DNA of 64,000 nt from Nannocystis sp. (lineage in GTDB: Bacteria; Myxococcota_A; Polyangia; Nannocystales; Nannocystaceae), in contig NZ_JADJNN010000010.1 in the NCBI RefSeq assembly GCF_016714285.1, positions 1 through 64,000 on the forward strand, read 5' to 3'. Shown here one piece after another: positions 61,743-64,000 of the stretch. The notes beneath the pieces were generated by a model, which had not been told where the DNA came from, did not search any database, and was given only the letters and a program-made list of their open reading frames with translations. Position numbers and translations under genes: made by a program. The stretch's first letter is position 1, and each line of letters begins with the position of its first letter.

Positions 61743-64000
61743 ATGAGTTGGTACGAACCGAGCAGCTGGGACGATCCATTTGTGGACCTCTACGACAAGG
61801 GCAAGTCTGTCATCGACAAGGCCGCGGACGCCGCCAAGGACGCGATCGGCGTGGCCCAGATCCTCGGCGATGGCATCGTCGATGCGGCCGAGACCGTCGG
61901 CGACGGGCTCGTGACCGCGGGCGAGGGTGTGGCGAAGTGGAGCGTGACGGCGGCCGGGGACACGGTCGATTGGTCCAAAACATCGTTCGCCGAGGTCGCG
62001 GAGTGGACGGAGAGGGCCGCCGGTGACGTCGCCAGCTTCACCGTCGAGGCCTACAAGGACGCGTCCAACGCCCTCGAGGTCGGCGCGAAGTGGGTGTGGG
62101 AGCAGCTCGCCAGTTACTTCTACGAGACCCTGCCGAAGCTCGGCGGGCTCGATCCGAAGGCGCGCGAGGTCGCGGCGTACCTGCTGAGCGATCCGGTCGC
62201 GCGTGGCATCGAGTCGCTGTGTGCCACGGCCGGCTGCGTGATCACGTTCGGCATCAAGCTCAAGGCGGTCTCGAGCATCAACATCGGTCTCTATGCATGC
62301 GGCGGCGGCTGGGGGTTCTTCGTCGACTCGCGCTTCGACAGCCTGCAGGAGATTATCTCGAGCCCGTCGCTGTCCGTCGGCGTGTCGGCGCAGGTGACGA
62401 TGGTGTTCGGGCCGGTCTCGCGGGCGAGCGGGGCGCGGGCGGTCAAGCTGGGTCTCGGCCTGAAGACGAACCCGAAGGCGAAGCTCGCGGTGAGCGTCGG
62501 CGGCGTCATCCTCATGGAGGCCACGATGCCGCCGATGTTCCTCGGCGTGCGCTACGCGATGGACCTCGACCTCGATATCTTCGGCAAGAAGAAGACGGCC
62601 GACGAGGCCGGCAAGCTGAAGTGGAAGGTCAAGGTCCAGGCGCCGAAGCCGAACGGCGACTTCGTGACCGATGCGATCGGGGTCGTCGGTCCGGTGGCGG
62701 AGCTCGGGTGGGAGGAGCTGACGAACGGGCTGTCGGCGCAGGCGCCTCACTTCGACGCGGCCCTGCGCGCACGGGCCGACCCGGCCGACGCCGAGCGGAT
62801 CCAGGCGACGGCCCTGGCGGCGGCGATGGCGGCGTACAGGCCGCGCTACTACGGCTCGGTCCGCACGCTGAAGGGGCAGACGGTGATCGGCACCAGCCAG
62901 GGGGCGCTCGGGCTCGACCTCGCCGGTGACCGCAAGACCGTGCAGCTCGTGGCCGGGTTGACAGATCCAACCGGCGTGTCGTTTGAGGCCGTCGGCGAGC
63001 CGCCGCTGTACTGGTGCGCCGACGCCAACGGGACGATGAAGTTGGTGCCCTACGACAAGCAGCTAGACCTCAGGGGGACGACGTTCCGCATGGTCCGTGG
63101 GCTCGCCGGCTCGGGCGCGTCGTTCGCGGTCGCGTCCGACGGCAAGGACAACCCGCGCTGCCTCGTCGCCACGCGCGTGCGCGGTGGGATCGTCACGCCG
63201 ACGCCGGTGTTCTGCGCCGAGCGCTTGCTCGGCACCGAGGCGCCGACGAAGGAGGACGCGACCTTCCTCCTCGACCGGCCGAGCGATCAGCCAGAGGTCG
63301 CCGGCCCGCTGCTCCGGCCGGGCCAGTTCCTCCGCGTCGGCGAGTCGAAGCGCTCGGCAAACGGGATGTTCTCGCTGGTGCTCGCCGACAACGGGCGGCT
63401 GGCGATGCGACAGCGCACGAGCGGGCCGCTCGGCTCGCCGACCGCGTGGCTGGTCTACCAGCCGGGGCTCATTCAGGACCAGAAGCTCCCGTGGGCGTGG
63501 GCGAGCCCGCAGCCGGCGGCAGCGGCGGGCTATCACGCGATCGTCACGCAGGACGGGCGGATCGCCGTGCGCGCGGGCGCGGGCCCGGAACAGGCCGGCG
63601 CGACGTTGTGGCAGAGCGACGTCGTCGGCGCGCCCGGGCCGTGTTTCATGGCGATCACGAATCAGGGCGTGGTGACCCTGGTGCGCGGCACGCCGGAGTC
63701 GCCCGGGGAGATCGTGTGGTCGTCGGTGACCGGCGCGATCTACTGGCCGACGCGGCGGCGTCAGGTCGTGCTACGGGCGGATCGAGGGTTCGTGTCGGCG
63801 AACAACGGCGGCGGGGTCAACCCACCGGAGGCGCTGACACTGCCACCGGCGGAGCCAGTGCTGGCCGACGCGAAGCTCGTGAGCGGGTGGGAGGCGTTCG
63901 AGTTGCAGGAGCTGTGCGACGGCCACGTCGCGCTGCGGGCCCAGGGGCGCCGCTTCATCGGCGTCCAGGACGGCGGCATCGCGCTCACATGCCTGCGCGA
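61743..64000 (+). CDS. Large protein with amphipathic-helix N terminus and bulb-lectin-like repeats, runs off the window
   Basis: Open from ATG 61743 (GGAG and six bases upstream) to the last base of the window, at least 752 codons, no stop. Residues about 15-115 are amphipathic helices (IDKAADAAKDAIG, VDAAETVGDGLVTAGEG, WSKTSFAEVAEW). A beta-rich middle part (about 130-360) is followed by repeats that look like B-lectin (mannose-binding) units: MFSLVLADNGRLAMRQ, AIVTQDGRIAVRAG with LWQSD, AITNQGVVTLVRG with IVWSS. The layout suggests a secreted or injected protein that binds glycans. No signal peptide at the N terminus, so export would need a dedicated route. Confidence 0.72.
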   Translation, partial: MSWYEPSSWDDPFVDLYDKGKSVIDKAADAAKDAIGVAQILGDGIVDAAETVGDGLVTAGEGVAKWSVTAAGDTVDWSKTSFAEVAEWTERAAGDVASFTVEAYKDASNALEVGAKWVWEQLASYFYETLPKLGGLDPKAREVAAYLLSDPVARGIESLCATAGCVITFGIKLKAVSSINIGLYACGGGWGFFVDSRFDSLQEIISSPSLSVGVSAQVTMVFGPVSRASGARAVKLGLGLKTNPKAKLAVSVGGVILMEATMPPMFLGVRYAMDLDLDIFGKKKTADEAGKLKWKVKVQAPKPNGDFVTDAIGVVGPVAELGWEELTNGLSAQAPHFDAALRARADPADAERIQATALAAAMAAYRPRYYGSVRTLKGQTVIGTSQGALGLDLAGDRKTVQLVAGLTDPTGVSFEAVGEPPLYWCADANGTMKLVPYDKQLDLRGTTFRMVRGLAGSGASFAVASDGKDNPRCLVATRVRGGIVTPTPVFCAERLLGTEAPTKEDATFLLDRPSDQPEVAGPLLRPGQFLRVGESKRSANGMFSLVLADNGRLAMRQRTSGPLGSPTAWLVYQPGLIQDQKLPWAWASPQPAAAAGYHAIVTQDGRIAVRAGAGPEQAGATLWQSDVVGAPGPCFMAITNQGVVTLVRGTPESPGEIVWSSVTGAIYWPTRRRQVVLRADRGFVSANNGGGVNPPEALTLPPAEPVLADAKLVSGWEAFELQELCDGHVALRAQGRRFIGVQDGGIALTCLR

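Noticed and set aside
60616..61779. folE extended to 387 residues
   Set aside because: The extra 179 residues have no homology and low-complexity content; ATG 61242 gives the normal N terminus and has a ribosome site.

Overview
The window is chromosomal DNA of very high G+C content (about 70 percent or more by eye) from a predatory-type myxobacterium, most likely Nannocystis or a close relative in Nannocystineae. The basis is the gene style: Hanks-type Ser/Thr kinases fused to TPR or AAA modules, an NtrC-type regulator with its kinase, many lipoproteins with long Ser/Thr/Gly/Asp linkers (TGDTGDTG style) after the lipobox, a MYXO-CTERM protein, a fibro-slime protein and an eCIS-core (DUF4157) protein. 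The genus assignment is inference.

Layout. 0.1-10.5 kb: FHA adaptor, eCIS-core protein with a clan CD protease-like region, GNAT enzyme, kinase-TPR signalling protein, lipase-like hydrolase, periplasmic TPR-like protein, FG-GAP lipoprotein. 10.7-20.2 kb: histidine kinase plus sigma-54 activator, a YHYH lipoprotein pair behind a possible sigma-54 promoter, Ohr, M16 peptidase, Cys-rich lipoprotein. 20.3-26.2 kb: poly-G tracts, a histone-H1-tailed SUKH protein, cupin, a zinc-ribbon protein lying in frame behind a frameshifted msrA, and a haloalkane-dehalogenase-like hydrolase divergent from a MarR regulator across two operator palindromes. 26.2-37.1 kb: Rieske oxygenase, methyltransferase, fibro-slime lipoprotein, and an operon of a giant kinase-AAA protein with an acetoacetate-decarboxylase/FAD-oxidoreductase fusion. 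37.4-50.8 kb: four-Cys LDLa lipoprotein, N-truncated MurE-like ligase, degenerate histidine kinase, a third kinase, a coupled HxD-type oxygenase/GNAT pair, MYXO-CTERM protein, short SPFH protein, ArsR-AHSA1 operon with promoter and palindromes, histidine kinase, eRF1-like protein. 50.8-58.2 kb: SIMPL/lipoprotein pair, an operon of beta-sandwich protein, intracellular S8 protease and ComEC-type MBL hydrolase, then a lemA-TPM-TPM operon. 58.2-58.9 kb: a minus-strand tRNA operon (three serine isoacceptors plus an unusually short tRNA-Trp) with its promoter. 59.0-61.2 kb: folE-queD-PTPS-SDR pterin operon. 61.7 kb to the end: a large protein with bulb-lectin-like repeats that runs off the window.

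The main functional themes are phospho-signalling, surface display of lipoproteins, and small self-contained cassettes (S8/MBL, SUKH-H1, eCIS-core) that look like conflict or envelope-stress systems. The strongest candidates for something undescribed are the beta-sandwich/S8/MBL operon, the H1-SUKH fusion, the eCIS-core protein with a His/Cys dyad, and the 68-nt tRNA-Trp. Functions of unrecognised genes are left open.
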